Shown here: positions 46,015 through 60,500 of the stretch, piece by piece
Layout of the letters: each line of letters opens with the position of its first letter
Position numbering within the stretch: position 1 is the stretch's first letter
Assembly (NCBI GenBank): GCA_002914845.1
Contig: JXTC01000004.1
Coordinates: 2,191,871-2,255,870, forward strand
Length of the DNA: 64,000 nucleotides
DNA from: Trema orientale
Lineage: Eukaryota > Streptophyta > Magnoliopsida > Rosales > Cannabaceae
Direction of reading: 5' to 3'
The notes under the pieces: model-generated
What the model saw: only the letters and a program-made list of their open reading frames with translations
Told to the model about the DNA's origin: nothing
The model's database searches: none
Translations under genes and position numbers: made by a program

Positions 46015-48373
46015 ACTTGTTGAAGAGTGGTGTTTTAAAATTTTTTAAAAATACGTTTTAGCAATCTATTTGTTCTCCGTTAAATATTGAGCAGTGTCGA
46101 GTGAACTTAGTCCACATCACCACCGATAATACATTGTAAAATATAACCTTTTAAATTAGTAATAATAAAAAAAATAAGAGAAATTTAGGTGGATGACCAA
46201 AATTTTAAATTTGATTAAGTAGATGTTCACTTTTAAAATTTTATAACTAAATATCCAGGTATATATATTTTTACACTTAGTAGATACACATATCTACCAA
46301 TTTTAGTTACTGTACTGAAATGCACTGGGTATATAATTTTTTATACTTGGTATATAAAATTTTATACTTAATATATAAGCATATATACCAGACATTTTGC
46401 TATAACATTTGACAAAAGAACATTTACTGAAATTGGGCACAAAATTTAATCATATTTCTATAAGCCCCAAATAATAAACCTAGGTCTCACAACTATACAT
46501 ATTAGCCCGATCCCTATGTTTATTTACTATGCAGCACTTTAGATTAGTGTTCTAGCCCCTAGCTCCTATTAGCTACGTCACAAACATGGTGTTCCTACCT
46601 CCAAACCAAAGTTCCAAAGTTTTAATAATCTAATATCTATAGTGTAGTCCAATCCTTTGTTTTGTTGTTGACACATGTTCTTGTCTTTTGACTCTGTTCG
46701 GTATAAGGATTGAGGAATATATTTATCTTTGACCTACTTAGAATAAGTATGATGTTAATTTAAGATATAGTGGTTAGTTATTAAGTAATATACATTTTAA
46801 ATGTTAACACGAATCAAAATTATAATAAAATTAGCTAATATATATGCAAATAAAGTAGAATCTAAAAAAAAAAAGAGTTACAAATATATTTTTATATATA
46901 CACATTATATAACATGCATATGATCGATTCGATTGGCAGGCTAGTGTGCTAGCCAGCCTAGCCTTTAATTTAGACCATGAACAAATATAGCAGTAGTGTA
47001 GAAGATGTTTCTTGTATCTCTGTTCACCTTTCTATTATTGAAGTAACATACTCTTTGCACGCTTGGTGAAGTCTTCTACAATAGTTATTATTTGATAGAT
47101 AATTATCTTTCTTTCACTGATCTTATTGTAATTGTTGATCGCGATAAATGAGTTTGAATCTTTTTACCTTTATAATAATAGTGGGGCGGTATGTGTGTTT
47201 GTACGTACTTTTTATTGGAAGAGATGTGATTGGGATTGGAAGAAATATCTTTTTCTTTTTTTTATGTCATTGGCATAAACCCGGAAATTGCATTATTGGT
47301 TGGATGTATTTCTGATAGAGAAGAGCCAAAGTAGCCCCATTGTCCATTGACATAAAAAGCAATTGTAATTGCAAAGCTTGAATATGAAGAATGTCGGTTT
47401 TAATTTTCAAAGATTCACATCTTTTAAAATCTAACTTATGCTATACACTCAGTCTCATAGGCTCATAGCTAGCTGCCTAGCTTTTCTATCCGTTTTCTTG
47501 TTGCCCAATTTTGCGTTTTTTTTTTTTTTTCATTTTTTATTGAGGGGATAATTTATACCAACCAACCAAACAGAACAGAGAACAATGGGAAACAAACAGC
47601 AATAGACCAGCATGGAAAGGAATATAAAAACGAATAATTGGGATTTGGGATTAATTGAAAATTTTAATAGTTCAAATTATTTTACTTTAATCCATTCTTG
47701 AAAATGCTACCATTTTATGTGATGCATCAAAAGAACAGAATAAAAGTAAGGAACATTATATAGATGAAGTTTTACTTTGATGCAAACCCAAAAAAAAATC
47801 ATTCTTAACCATAATTCACAAAAATAAAAAACAAAAGAATCCATGTCATTGTGTGAATTGCCTATGGATTTAGTACTATTAAGTGATTCTTGGGTGTGGT
47901 ATGCAAATTGGGTATCATGGTGGAGACGTGATTAAAACTTTTAAAGGAGACATCAACCTGTGGTATATATTTAGAAACGTCATATCACCGTCCATTGAGA
48001 ATAGGAAGATTGGTTTGAAGCGAATCAACGAATTGGATCATATCACAATCAAATTTAAGATAAATCATATGGAAATTAAGATTTGAGAGCTTAAAAGCAT
48101 TTTGTACTACCAGTGGAATATTAATTTCTTTTTTGTGACATACCAAATATTCTTCCAAAAATGTAAATTGCTCTATATATATATATTATATGAATAGAGG
48201 ACTGATCCCCAAAGAGAATTAGTATATATGCTTGTATGTACTAGTATTCTTGAACAAAATATTTCTGCATATATAGACAGAACTAAGAAGATGGATATAT
48301 ATGAAGCTGGCTCATGATTAATGCAGCAGACCTATCCTTTTTATTGACAGCACCCAACATCAACAATAATCAA

Positions 48374-48374
<1 letters not shown>

Positions 48375-48428
<54 letters not shown>
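48375..48428. repeat. (GA)n microsatellite
   Basis: About 26 uninterrupted GA repeats. They generate an Arg-Glu repeat frame that is not a gene. Confidence 0.97.
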
Positions 48429-48430
<2 letters not shown>

Positions 48431-48995
48431 CATCCAACTTTGGTATCACGAGGAAAGAGAGTTAAGAGATAAGATTTTCCAATGCAATTTGACCATTGGA
48501 TTCCAAACTAGCGAGAAGCTAATCCTTATTCATGACTTTGTTGGAATACCACACACCTTTTTTTCTGTTTTACTAAACAATTTATTATTTATTATCAAAT
48601 AATTTTGGGCCAAAAATCTATGACCAATATTTTTCCTAGATGCTTTAAATTTATGACCCAAATCTCCACAGAAGAAGTATCTGCTGCAATTCAAAGACTA
48701 TTTGCTCCTTATTGAGGTTGTTGCATGCATATTTAACATTTGGATTCGATATGTCTAGAATCATATTCCGAACATGCTCTATTAGAAAATTTCAACACAA
48801 GTTATTGAGAAAAAAGCTTCCCAAAAAGGAAAACCAAATAAGAGACATAACACATTCTTCATGTAACTAATCAATAAGGTATGCTAATCGATCAAGGCCG
48901 TTCCTTGACGTAAGTCTGATTCTGAAGTTCATAAAAATTAACGGTCCTAAATAATGAAATACATGCGTTTGATTGTAGCAAAGTTTGTATTTTAA

Positions 48996-48996
48996 A

Positions 48997-49037
<41 letters not shown>
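48996..49037. repeat. (AAT)n microsatellite
   Basis: About thirteen AAT/ATA repeats. Confidence 0.97.
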
Positions 49038-49038
<1 letters not shown>

Positions 49039-49612
49039 GGATAGATAATAAGAAAAGGGGAAAAAAAAAAAAAAACTGAAATAGTACCATGCACATTATC
49101 TGAAAGTGAGCACAATATAACAAAGGGGCAATTAATTAGAAGCAATGGATGGCTGCAAATAGTTGTCATTTTGCATCAAAAGGGCATCTTCTTATTCATT
49201 GTCCTTTAAGAAAATAAACAAAACCAATCAGAGCCCATCCTACAGAATCCTTATCTCTTACCAAGCCATTTTCATTAGCCCCAATAAAATCCCATATTTT
49301 TTTTTCTCTCTGTTTTAAATATCTCACATGCCAAAAAACATACCGGATTCCCTGGACACGTGTCACTGTCATAGCAAGAGAATCTCAAAACAGGAATCAA
49401 AACCCGAGGTATTATTTTAGAGAAGATTAAAAATTATAAAAACAGAAAAAGAAAAAAGAACAGAAAAATCAGTGAAATTCTGGAAGAAACGATTCCATAT
49501 TGGTAACGGACGACAAAGCACGGAAGTATCTCATCGATGGTACAATGTTCCTAGCCAGGTGTCGGCCTGTGGTTGGTGGTGACAACCCGTTATTTGTTTT
49601 TTATGTGAGATT

Positions 49613-49614
<2 letters not shown>

Positions 49615-49642
<28 letters not shown>
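49615..49642. repeat. (GA)n microsatellite
   Basis: About fourteen GA repeats. Confidence 0.97.
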
Positions 49643-49643
<1 letters not shown>

Positions 49644-50283
49644 CCAGTGGAAAGTATGAAACAAAGCCAAATGTGCTATTATATATCGTAGTCGCCATCA
49701 TTAAAATGTTGATAAAACCAACAGTGTAACCAAAAAAGGTTGCTTTCCTCAAAGGAATCTTTCACATGACAAACATAACTGGTTTTTTTTTTTTTTTTTT
49801 TTCGTGCAACTTTCCCTAATGGGACTTGAAAAAAAAAATTAAAGCATTGTGGTTTGACGTTTTCTTTTTAATCAATTTATATATTGGTTTTTTGAACTGT
49901 AGTTTTGTTCTACTATATAAAATTTAAGCTGATTAATGAGGGGTTCTGTTGTTTTACAAGTGATGATTTTGATATGAAAAAAAAGTTAAACTTGCCTAGA
50001 CTATTGCTTGGGTAATTGATCATTTTGTTAAGGTTATCATTAATCCCTTTTACATATATCTTTCAAGTTTGTAAACTACAATTGGAGTTATCTAAATTCT
50101 TATAATCTCTAGTGAAGCCAAATTTTTAATCCTAAGAATTGAATTTGAATTCGAATTAATTAGCTTGCACCATCAATCAATTGGTTTTAGCAAGTTTTTC
50201 AAAATAATAAAAATATATATATCTGGATGATCGTAGACTTAGCTTGATTAGTAATCACACTCATCTTAAATATTGAGATCTAT

Positions 50284-50437
50284 NNNNNNNNNNNNNNNNN
50301 NNNNNNNNNNNNNNNNNNNNNNNNNNNNNNNNNNNNNNNNNNNNNNNNNNNNNNNNNNNNNNNNNNNNNNNNNNNNNNNNNNNNNNNNNNNNNNNNNNNN
50401 NNNNNNNNNNNNNNNNNNNNNNNNNNNNNNNNNNNNN
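50284..50437. other. Assembly gap (154 N)
   Basis: A run of N followed by a poly-C run. True content and length are unknown. Confidence 0.99.
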
Positions 50438-51139
50438 CCCCCCCCCAACATCTTTATCATCTATAATTCTCCTTAGCTTTAGGTACAACCTTTATTATTG
50501 TTGATGTTATTGGTTTTCAAGATTCAACAATTATAATGATATTGTTGACAAAAACTTTATCTCATGGGAATTATGAAACTCTCATAAGGGGCGAAATGTC
50601 AAAGCACTCAAAGAGATAAAACAATGGGAAACACGCGCAATGGAATAAAAGAAAGAAACAGAAGGTTAAATGCATGAGCAATTGACACCAAACCAATTCT
50701 TAAGTAACATTTTCTCTCATCTCCGGTATAAAAATATAAACCTATTCCATCCTTTTCCACTTGGGTACATTATAGCATGTCACCTCCATTAAGTTATAAC
50801 TTGCAAGATTTAAACTTGCCACTAGAAAGACTCTTAGTTCTTATCATTTTCTTTACAATTTTCTTTGAATTATTATTAAACAAATTTTTATTTCTACTAC
50901 TCATCATCAAACCAAATTACTTTATTTATATCTATAAATCAGTTAATCGAACTATATGTTTTTTCACACATTTATTCAATTTCACAACAAGGAGTGCAAC
51001 TTCAACTTCAAATTCTTGTATAATCGAACACTTTACAAGGTAAACAGCAAAGAGTAAAGTTGGTAATCGATATCAATATTTTCTATGAAGACGAAAAATC
51101 ATGTATGAAAGTTTGTTATTAAAATAACATTATTAGGAC

Positions 51140-51498
51140 GGGTTAACTACCAAAAAAAAAAAAAAAACTCTTAATGTTTAGTCTTCTTTCAATTTAAACC
51201 CTATATTTTGTTCTTTACGAAAAAATATCTTCACATTTTAAAATTCAAAAATATTGTACCTTTTGTCCATGTTTTAATAAATTTTTTCTCCAAAAAATTG
51301 TAAATTCAGACTCTGGTTATGTTATTCTTGTTTTCAAATAATTAAAACGTTTACAAAACATATCATTTGAACTATGACGGAGAGTACACATTTTTTGAAT
51401 TTCATAATGTGAATGTAATTTTGTTTACAAAAACCAAAACATAATATTTAAATAGTAGAAAGACTAAACTTCACGATATTTTTTTTAGCGGTTAACCC
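51140..51498. mobile_element. Foldback element with long terminal inverted repeats
   Basis: The left end GGGTTAACTACCAAAAAAA and the complement of the right end, GGGTTAACCGCTAAAAAAA, match. Inner phrases such as 'gtttagtctt' and 'cacatt..aattcaaaaa' continue the inverted arms. No clear target duplication was found, so the superfamily is uncertain; Mutator-like is likely from the long arms. Confidence 0.65.
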
Positions 51499-51817
51499 TA
51501 TAGATGAGCGTCAGTCGAATAAGGCAAGTTACATGGCTCCCTCAACCCAACCAAATCAATTTCAGATCGCATTTTTGCAATCTGAAACCCTTTGATAAAT
51601 TGAAAACTTCATTCATAACCCACCCAAAGTTTTAGTCAGGTTAGTCTAGTTAACTCAAATTATTTTCTTTTTTCCTCTTTGTTTGTTTGAAAAAATCAAA
51701 TAAAAAAAGTCAAAAGCCAATAATTGTAGAGTTTGAGGTTTCAAAGTCTATTCATTTGATTTTAAACTTTTTGACGTGTCAAAAGTCAATAAATAATGAA
51801 GATAATTACATTTGAAT

Positions 51818-52105
51818 TTTGAGTTAAAATTTATCTTAAACTTTTTATTTTATCTCAAGAATATAATTATATATGTAAATTAAATTCTAAATATTATCTT
51901 ATTTGGTCAGGTTGAGTTACATTAGACAGGTTGGAATCCACGTCTAATTCGTCCAAATGTTGAGTTAAAACTTATTTTAAATTTTTTATTTTATCTCAAG
52001 AATATAATTATATATGTAAAATAATAAATTAAATACTAAATATTATCTTATTTGGTCGAATTGAGTTATATTGGATATGTTGGAATCAAAACGTCTAATT
52101 CGTAC
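51818..52105. repeat. Tandem duplication, period about 145 bp
   Basis: Phrases 'ttttatctcaagaatataa', 'ttatatatgtaaa', 'atattatcttatttggtc' and 'gtctaattcgt' occur in order twice, the units separated near 51958. Confidence 0.85.
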
Positions 52106-52658
52106 AAATATTGAATAATCAGATCGGAAACGAGACATAATTTGTCTAAATATCGAATAGCTGGATTACTCTGGTTGTTAATTGGTCGGATTAATTGAGT
52201 TAGTCGGGTTGCCAAACAAGGGTACATTGGTAATAAGACAACCGACAGAAAACATGCCTACCTTGAATGACCAAACTGCCCCCGAACCGCTTAGAATTAA
52301 TACGCGTAGGTCAACGACTTTTGGGTCGCTTTTAGCCAGCGATTCCTTTAGCCCACCTAACCAAGAAGAATCTTGATTCTTGAACAAGCAAAATTAATGC
52401 TCTATTTCATTTAATATTTTAATATATTACCCTAAAATAATAAGAATATTTTAAAAAAGTCGGAAAAAGAAAAACAGAAAAACACCATGGTGAAAATTAA
52501 TTTATTTTTACCATTTTAGCCACGCGAGTACGGAATCCAAAGATTCCGCGACCAATGGTTGTAACTCGGACTGAGTCACGAGTCGACACAAAAACGCGAC
52601 GAACCGAATACGAGTAAGAATCTTGTTGTCCTGAATCTCTCTCTATTTTCCTCGTCTG

Positions 52659-52665
52659 TATAAAA
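52659..52665 (+). promoter_or_regulatory. TATA box of the HHO gene
   Basis: TATAAAA lies about 100 bp upstream of the HHO start codon, with a pyrimidine-rich leader following it. Confidence 0.6.
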
Positions 52666-52760
52666 CCACCGCTGTCTCTGTTACTCCTCAGGTTTTTCTC
52701 TCTATTTTTTTTTTGTTTTTATTTTTTTTCTTTCTGGGCAATGTTAGGAGGAGAAAAATA

Positions 52761-54546
52761 ATGGAACTGAGTCTGAATTCTAGCATGGTGTTCGTCCCGA
52801 AAACCATTTCTGAGTTTCTAGCAGAAGTTTCAACGATCAGAAATGGGTCTGAGAAATTGTCAAAGCTCGATGATTATGTGCAAAGATTTGAAGAAGAGAG
52901 GAGAAAAATCGATGCTTTTAAGAGAGAGCTTCCTCTTTGCATGAGTCTGGTTAACGATGGTGGGTTCTCTCCCTTTTTCTCTGTTTGTGTTTTGAATTTT
53001 TGTGATTTTTGGGAAATGGGGTTTTGAATTTTTGTGATTTTGGATGAGTTTTCTCAGCTATTTTGAGGTTGAAAGAGGAGGAGAAAGCTATAAAGTGTTC
53101 GGGATCGAGAGATGGGCAAGCGACGGAGGAGTTCATATCCTTAAAGGGTAATTCTGATGAGGATGGATCGGTCAATTTGGGACCAGATTCGACTGACAAG
53201 AGGAGCTGGATGAGTTCTGCTCAGCTATGGAGCACAAATGTTGATTATGGTTCTCAGAAACAAAACCCGGTTTCAGAACTCAAACCGGTAAATTTTCGAT
53301 TTTATTTTTCTGGGTCTTTCGTGTTTCGTGTTTCTTGTTTCTGGGATTGCGCAGAACGGGAAATTTCATGATTTTTGTGTATGTGGATGATAGATAATTG
53401 AAGAAGAAGATGACCGGTCTGTGCCCGAAAACCCAGTTGCAGTTTGCGATTACAGAAACAGGGCTGGGGCATTTGTACCATTTAAGGGTCAATCTAGTCC
53501 TTGTGGTGTACTAAGAACGGTTACGAAGGAAGACAAGGAGGTCTCACTCTCACGAGTCCCTAGCCTGTCTCTCATGCCTCCAGCTCCAATGGCTGAACTA
53601 GGTAGAAATAGTGATTCAAATCCCAAGAGTAGCCATAGTTGCAGAGCTGGTTCCGGTTCGTCTTTCTTGACAGAACAAGTTAAGTTAGCCAGTAAACCAC
53701 AAGAAGTACAGACTCAGCACCAGCAGCAACAGCAACAGCCGTTCCGGAAACAAAGGCGATGCTGGTCCATCGAGCTACATCGTCGTTTTGTTGATGCAAT
53801 TCACCAACTTGGTGGTTCTCAAGGTTAGATTTTTATTGTCCAATAAAAAGTCATTGAATTGAGTTTTCATATGAGGGAAAACGTAGCTAGTAGGAGTAGG
53901 AAGAAGTTGAACTTGGAGTGTTGCTTGATCTTTGGTAACCTGAAATTGAAAATGGCTTTTGTGAGAATTGGAAGAACTTTTTGGTAATTGTAGAGTTTTC
54001 GAGCAATATTCCCGAATTTAACTCAAATTCTAGTTCCTCTATTTAATACACCTTCATAATTGTCTATCTGACTCGTTTGTTTACATTATGTGCCGCAGCA
54101 GCTACGCCCAAACAAATTAGAGAACTCATGAGGGTGGAAGGCCTTACTAATGATGAAGTAAAAAGCCATTTGCAGGCAAGCGTTTGATACTTTGAAGTTT
54201 GATCTGTTAAAAAGCTCATCTTTCTTTCCATTATGGTCACATCGTGTTCTTCTCCTTTCTTTTTCGGTTGTGTTAATACATTCTTTGTTCCAACCAGAAA
54301 TATAGGCTCCATGTGAGAAAGCTTCCAAACTCTTCGGCTGAAGCAGCCAGTGGCTTATGGATGACCCGAGATCAGTGTGGAGACAACTCAAACCAGTCTG
54401 CTTCTCCACAGGGTCCTCTAGCTGCAAGCGGGTCCAATAAAGCTTTATCGCATACTGGGGGTGATAGTACTGAAGCTGAAGAAGATGAAAAATCAGATGG
54501 CCACAGTTGGAGAGGTGGTAATCACAAGGCAGGAGAAGATGTATAG
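52761..54546 (+). CDS. HHO5: GARP/G2-like transcriptional repressor, HHO5/HHO6-like (NIGT1/HRS1 family)
   Basis: Five exons: 52761-52959, 53058-53287, 53394-53823, 54099-54175 and 54298-54546, giving 394 residues. The N-terminal conserved region includes [30 protein letters not shown] (residues about 34-63), a coiled-coil-like oligomerisation segment. PSLSLMPP in exon 3 resembles an EAR repression motif. A poly-Gln stretch precedes the GARP DNA-binding domain, about residues 258-320 ([22 protein letters not shown]...EVKSHLQKYRLH). Family members repress nitrate and phosphate response or floral genes. Exon 4 ends CAG followed by GCAAGC, a GC-AG intron; using the GT six bases later would insert two residues into the invariant SHLQKYR. 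Confidence 0.93.
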
Positions 54547-57509
54547 TCCATACTCTAATACCCCATGAATTTTTGCAGATAAGTATGTACATGGGAGATC
54601 ACATTTTCTGAATTTTATCAAGACATATTTATAATAAGGGATATAATTGAAGAAATAGAAGGTTTTGAGGCTGGAGTTCTTTTTGAGGCGCCATATTTTG
54701 GGGAGGTGATGAGATTTTTCCACCCTTGTTACGTGCAAGTTTTCTTCCTATGTTTCTTTGTGGAGGTTTGTTCATTGACTACTTATTATGTATTTTTAGG
54801 AAGTGACATGACAATATTTCCTGTACTCCAGACTAAACTATAGTGCTTAACTTTTTTTTAAGTATCTTACTTTTTGGGGTGCTGTATTATCTGAACTCTG
54901 TTACTCATAGGTCCAATTTGCCATTTTCTTTTTGAGTTTTAGACAGGAACATACTTTGAGATTTTAGCTATGCTTTACAAACAAACTAAATGACCCATCA
55001 TATCATATCGTATCATTTACTTTTGCTTCTATAGCTTCCCTTGAATCTATATGATAAATTTCTAATATCTTGCTCCTAGTCTCTATCTTCTCTGATTTTA
55101 CTCTTTCCCTCTTGAAAACCCTCTTTCCTTCTCTTGAGGGCATTTGGTTGAGACTATGCACGTTGGTGTCCTTTATTTGACATTGAAGCTGTCCCCTCTC
55201 CGTTTATGACTCTATACTTATCATGGACCAAAACCTGTTAAAATCTTGTCACGTTCTGTTGTCTCTATTCTCAGTTGCCTTTGGCTTCGTTCATATTTTG
55301 CCTTCACATTCTCTGAACTTATTTATTTTTTTCTTGCCAGGAATATTGAGATAAATCAAGAACAAAAACACATTATTGATGGCTTTCTTCATTGATTCTT
55401 GTCTTTGAGAGGTTAAATATGGTTCAAATCAATCTTTAGACTTAATTGCTAATTGAAATCTCCTTGAAAAAGTTATAAATTAGCCCAAGTTGGTCCTTGG
55501 TATGCACATGCGCTTTTAATTGCGTTACTGCACTGATCCTTGTTGTCTATCTCAAAAACAGTAACACAAATTTTCATTCTTCCATATTTTTTTTCTCTGA
55601 ATATGCTCAGTTTCTTATTACTAGCTCGTAAATTCAAATACCCTCTTGGAGATCATACTTATTATAACATTATTTCTTTGTAAATCTTCGGTAGTTTTTT
55701 TTTTTTTTCTTGTGTGGGGGGGTCTGTCTCAATAACAGTGCTTTTGTCATGCTCAACAATCAGAACTTTCGTAGTTATCTAAAACTTCAACTCTCCCTTT
55801 CTGTCATTTTTAAATTTAGGGGTATATCAAATAGATTGCATTGTTTATTATTAGAAGACCAACTCACTGAAAATGGGATTTAGACCTAATGAATTTTTAG
55901 AAATGGCTCACTTTTGTTTAAGTTATCTTTTCATTCTTTGTTTTATGAGTCCAAGTCCAACAGTCTCCTTGTACAGCTAGACTTGCGTGTCAGGACAATT
56001 TTCAATCCACGACAAAACTGTCACTCTCAACATAAATTATAACAAGGCACTGAATCTTGTTGAAGGATTTGGTGAGCCATTGGAGAATATTATTGGTTGA
56101 AAAGAAAAAAATAAAAAAAAGGGAACAACTCAAAATAGTAATCTCATTGGTGTCTTTCCAACTTTGCTTAACTACCCTACTATTTGTCTATTTATTAATT
56201 TTTTTAATCTTTTTTAATTGTCTTCAATTGCAAACACTGCATTTGGTGGGAATAATGGGCATATCCCCTTGGCCTTAGATGGCAATTTGTTCCACAAAAA
56301 CCTGAAGAAATTGGCTAAAAAAATGTCAATGATTTGTCCCTGTCTTCTTCTTCTCTTTTTATATTCTGTGTTCTAAATAAACCACGCCTTTCAGCTAAGG
56401 ATTCTGAGAAACATATTTAAAAGCTCAAGGGACATGTCTCTGTAGAACTTTAGGGGAGAAAAAGAAATTCACAATGTATATAATAAACAACGTAATAAAC
56501 AATGTATAGCATTATTAGGGATACCAGCTCTTTGTGTCCACTTTTAACCATGCAAAATAACTATCATTGTTTCCACTTTCCACCGTCTATAGTCTTCACT
56601 TAATATATAATGCAAACTTGTGACTCTTCAATTGGTGCTAAAAAAAAGGAAATTTCTTTTTTTTTATTAAAAATAGAAAGTTATTTGTTAAAAATTGGTG
56701 CAATAGTTGATATTCCTATATGGAAAATTGCTTTTTTCCTTTTTGACAAAGGTGCTCGTTATTTCTTTTCGGATGGAATGATTTAGCTTTTTTTTCCCTT
56801 TGCTAAAAATGGAATAAACTTATTTTTGCTCTTTAATCTAAGTATATTAGTTTTTTTTTTTTTTCATACCAATACCTAGAGCGACGCACCCAGCTCATGC
56901 CACCCGTGCCTCCCAAATTTTGTTTTTTTTTTCTTTTTTTCAACAAAAAAATGAAAAAAAAAAAAAAAAAAAAAAACTGGGGTCCGATTTTCTTAATGTA
57001 CGGCTATGACTAAACCAAATCTCATATCCAAATCTCAGTGTATGTTTTTCTTTTAACTCACCCTTCTCAATGATCCCTTTTTTCTCTTTCTTTTTTCTTT
57101 TTCTTCTTCTTTTTTTTTTTTTTCCTTCTTGGGAGATTCTCTGTCTCTGGCTCCCGTACTCTTCACCAATCAAACGACAATAAAATTATTATACGACAAC
57201 TATATTTGTAAACGACCCGAAATGGATAAAATGCATGAATGGGAAAACAACATCGGTGGCCCGCGGCCGGGCGCAGACTAAATGGCCCAGCAAGCAACAA
57301 CCCCACGTCCTGTGCAGAAACGCAACGACAATTCGATACAATTTACATGAACGACACCGCACTTTTTACACTCGTCAAAAGATCCAAACTTGGGTTTTGG
57401 GTTTTAGTTTTCATTAAAGAGTTGAGCGCTTAAACCCCACTTTGGAGCTCCATTTTTGGGGAAATTTTTTTTGGGTTTTAGGTAACGAGGTTAGTCGAAG
57501 CAAACGAGT
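54547..57509. other. Between HHO and Misato genes
   Basis: HHO 3' UTR followed by AT-rich DNA with T and A runs (56850-56975 and 57060-57125). No gene is recognised; the reading frames at 56057 and 57235-57433 are judged chance. The last 100-200 bp are the Misato leader. Confidence 0.6.
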
Positions 57510-60500
57510 ATGAAGGAAATCGTGACTCTTCAAGTTGGGGGTTTTGCAAACTTTGTCGGCTCTCATTTCTGGAACTTTCAGGTAAGCTAGTTTTCTTAGT
57601 TGGGTCTCTCTCCCTTTTGGGGTAGTCCAAAATGGATTTTGGTTTATTGAATTAGAGAAGAAATTTATAATTTTTGAGCCTTTTAACGATGGTTTCAGTG
57701 GGGAATAGTATTTATTGAAGTGATTTATTTGAACTTGAGCTGGTTTTGATCAGTGCTTGTTTGATGGGTCTGAATGCGTTTAGAATTATGATTTCAAGAA
57801 ATTTTAAGTTTATGTTTATTTTTGTCATAATCATAAGTTAGTGTTGGATTAGATGTTGTTTGTTGAAAGTTTTTATGGGTTTAATGCTGAAGGATGAGTT
57901 GCTTGGATTGGCTGCGGACCCTCATGCTGATCAAGCGTTCAGAAATCAGCATATAAACATGGATGTGCTCTACCGTACTGGTGAGACACAACGGGTAAGA
58001 TATATATATATATATTTTTTCCAATATATATTTTTAGTATACTTATTACAAGGGGTAGTTTGAAAGTTGAAAATTTCTGTCTCCTTATAATCAGTGGTTC
58101 AGATTCTTGACAATATACATTTTCCAGGTTGTAACTCTATATTTCGTAGTGAGGGATGCTTTTTATTGAGATCATGCCATGCCATACTTTTCCGAAGTCA
58201 CTTAGATTAAAGGGCTTGCTTTAATTTTGTTGCTCAAATGTGCAGGGAAACGTTTCTTATACTCCTCGCTTGGTTTCAGTTGATTTTCAGGGTACTTGAT
58301 CACTCAGAAATATTTTTGAGATTCTTGATTCTTGTTACAATTTCCTCCTTTTCTTTAAAAAAAAAATAATAATAAATAAATAAAACTCAGCAGTAACATT
58401 TAATTTTAATATGAGTATCACCATGCTTGTTCAGTTTTTGCAGATTCATAAATGCAATTTTTTTTTTTTTGGGGTTGTGAGTTACTTGGTCTAAGAGTTT
58501 GGTCTAATGTTTCTTTCAATTAAACTGCCTTTGCGGTGAAATATTGAGCACTGGATCATTTATCTATCTAGGTCCTGAAATAACACACGACACAAATGGC
58601 CATTTAGAAGTATATTCAGAACTGAGCAACATCAAATAGCTTATCTTTGTGCAAAGATTTAAGTAGGAACATATAGCTAGTTTCACTTCCTTTGTACTTC
58701 TCTTTCAGAAATCTGTAATATGATGTTTGAAAATTGCAGGATCCCTTGGATCTATGAGTTCACGTGGAACATTATACAGCGAAAGTTCACCTGCAGAATC
58801 AGATGTTCTCACGTGGTGAGACTATAACTCACATTGCTGTAGCTTCATATGGTGTTTTTGATGACGGCATCTATTCTTTGCATCATTGATATAATAACAT
58901 AATTGGTATACGTAAAATAAGCCAGTGTTTCAAATTCTTCTAGATTTTAGTGATCAAGCTAGGCATCTTGTTAGCACCCCCACCAAAAAAAAAAAAGAGA
59001 AGGGGGGGGGGGGGGGGGGGGGGGTGAGTAAACAAAGTTACAATTGTCTCAAAACTCTAAACAAAGTTACGATTGTCTCAAAACTCTTAAGGTTGTGACA
59101 CTTCATATATTGTTTATGTTCATAGGGTGTTTAAATGAATTGAATGTCATTATTGTGCAGGACTGGTAATGTTTCTACCTATGCCTCTGAACCTCGTAAG
59201 AAGAATTTGTTCTTACAACGTTTGTATGAGGAAGAGCAAGAGAATGGTGTCCATGATGGGGACGGTTTTTCTCATAGAGAGATTGATGATAAGGATGTTA
59301 TTGAAAGTTTAGAAAATGGCGTCGAATATTGGACAGACTTCTCGAAAGTTCACTATCATCCCCAAAGTTTGTATGAATTAAGTGGACTATGGATGGATGC
59401 ACAGAAATTTGATAATTATGGTATTGGAAGGGATGTTTTTTCAGGGGGTTTAAAAGGAGAAGAAATTGGTGAGAGGCTTCGTTTTTTTGTGGAGGAGTGT
59501 GATCATGTTCAGGTAAATCTGATTATGTAAAAAGTTGTTCTTATGTGATTCCGTCATTTGACTTACAAAAGTGTCTTATTCCCGTATCTTTTCTTTGCTT
59601 TACTTATGATCAAATTGTGACCAAATTATGGAAGGCATTTTTACCTTTATGAATTTTTCAACGAAAGGGTTTTGTTTACAGTCAAGAATATATCTGGCTT
59701 GTGCATTTCTGCAAAATTTACGGGGTAATCTCTTTGTTTCTGAGTCTTGGTTATGGAACAGGGTTTTCAGTTCATTGTGGACGACTCAGGAGGTTTCTCT
59801 GCTTTAGCTGCAGATTTCCTGGAGAATATTGCAGATGAATACACCAACACTCCAGTGTTGCTGTATTCTGTTCGTGGTCCTGGATCTCACGTGAACCCCA
59901 GAAGCCGGAAGCAGACAGTCTCTAGGGATCTTCATGATGCGGTTTCATTTTCAAAGCTGTCATCCTTCTGTAAACTGATTGTTCCTATTGGCTTACCTTT
60001 TTTGAGTACAAGTAAGCAATACTTCCTGGTATTTATTGTCCCACTTGGTTTTTCTAGCATTTTCAGTTTATGGAGCTGTTGTTCACCGTTATATGTGCAT
60101 AAGAACTTAGGTCATTTTGATTCATTGCTTGTAATCAAGTTAGGTCATTAGGAATTAATGCATCGTTCAGCTTGTGTGATAATGAGTAGCATGAATTCTT
60201 ACTGGTGCCAAATTTTCACATGCGTAATATTGATGGATAGGTTTTCTGCACTTGACAGATCAATATGTCTATGCTTATAAATGGTAACATAATCTCTTCT
60301 TTATGCAATTGAAGGTAAGGCTGCAACGTACCTCAACATCAAAGATGAAAAGCCTTACCACTGCAGTGCAGTTTATGCAGCCACACTACACGCCATTAGC
60401 CTACCATTCCGGATGGAACAGTTTGGGCCAACTGCAGCTTCGCGTGATATTTCCGGTTCCATGGATGTTAATGAGCTTGTTCAGATGCTAGCAGCTCAGG

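Larger units (their letters stand above)
46015..50283. other. Intergenic DNA with microsatellites
   Basis: No gene is seen. Reading frames here are short and lack family resemblance, and several derive from microsatellites. Microsatellites are listed separately. Confidence 0.6.

Noticed and set aside
47883..48086. 67-residue frame at 47883
   Set aside because: No family resemblance, no upstream exon or promoter evidence. It was kept out for lack of support.
48375..48602. Arg-Glu repeat frame
   Set aside because: Made by the (GA)n microsatellite.
50261..50488. Frames crossing the N run
   Set aside because: They consist mostly of unknown bases.
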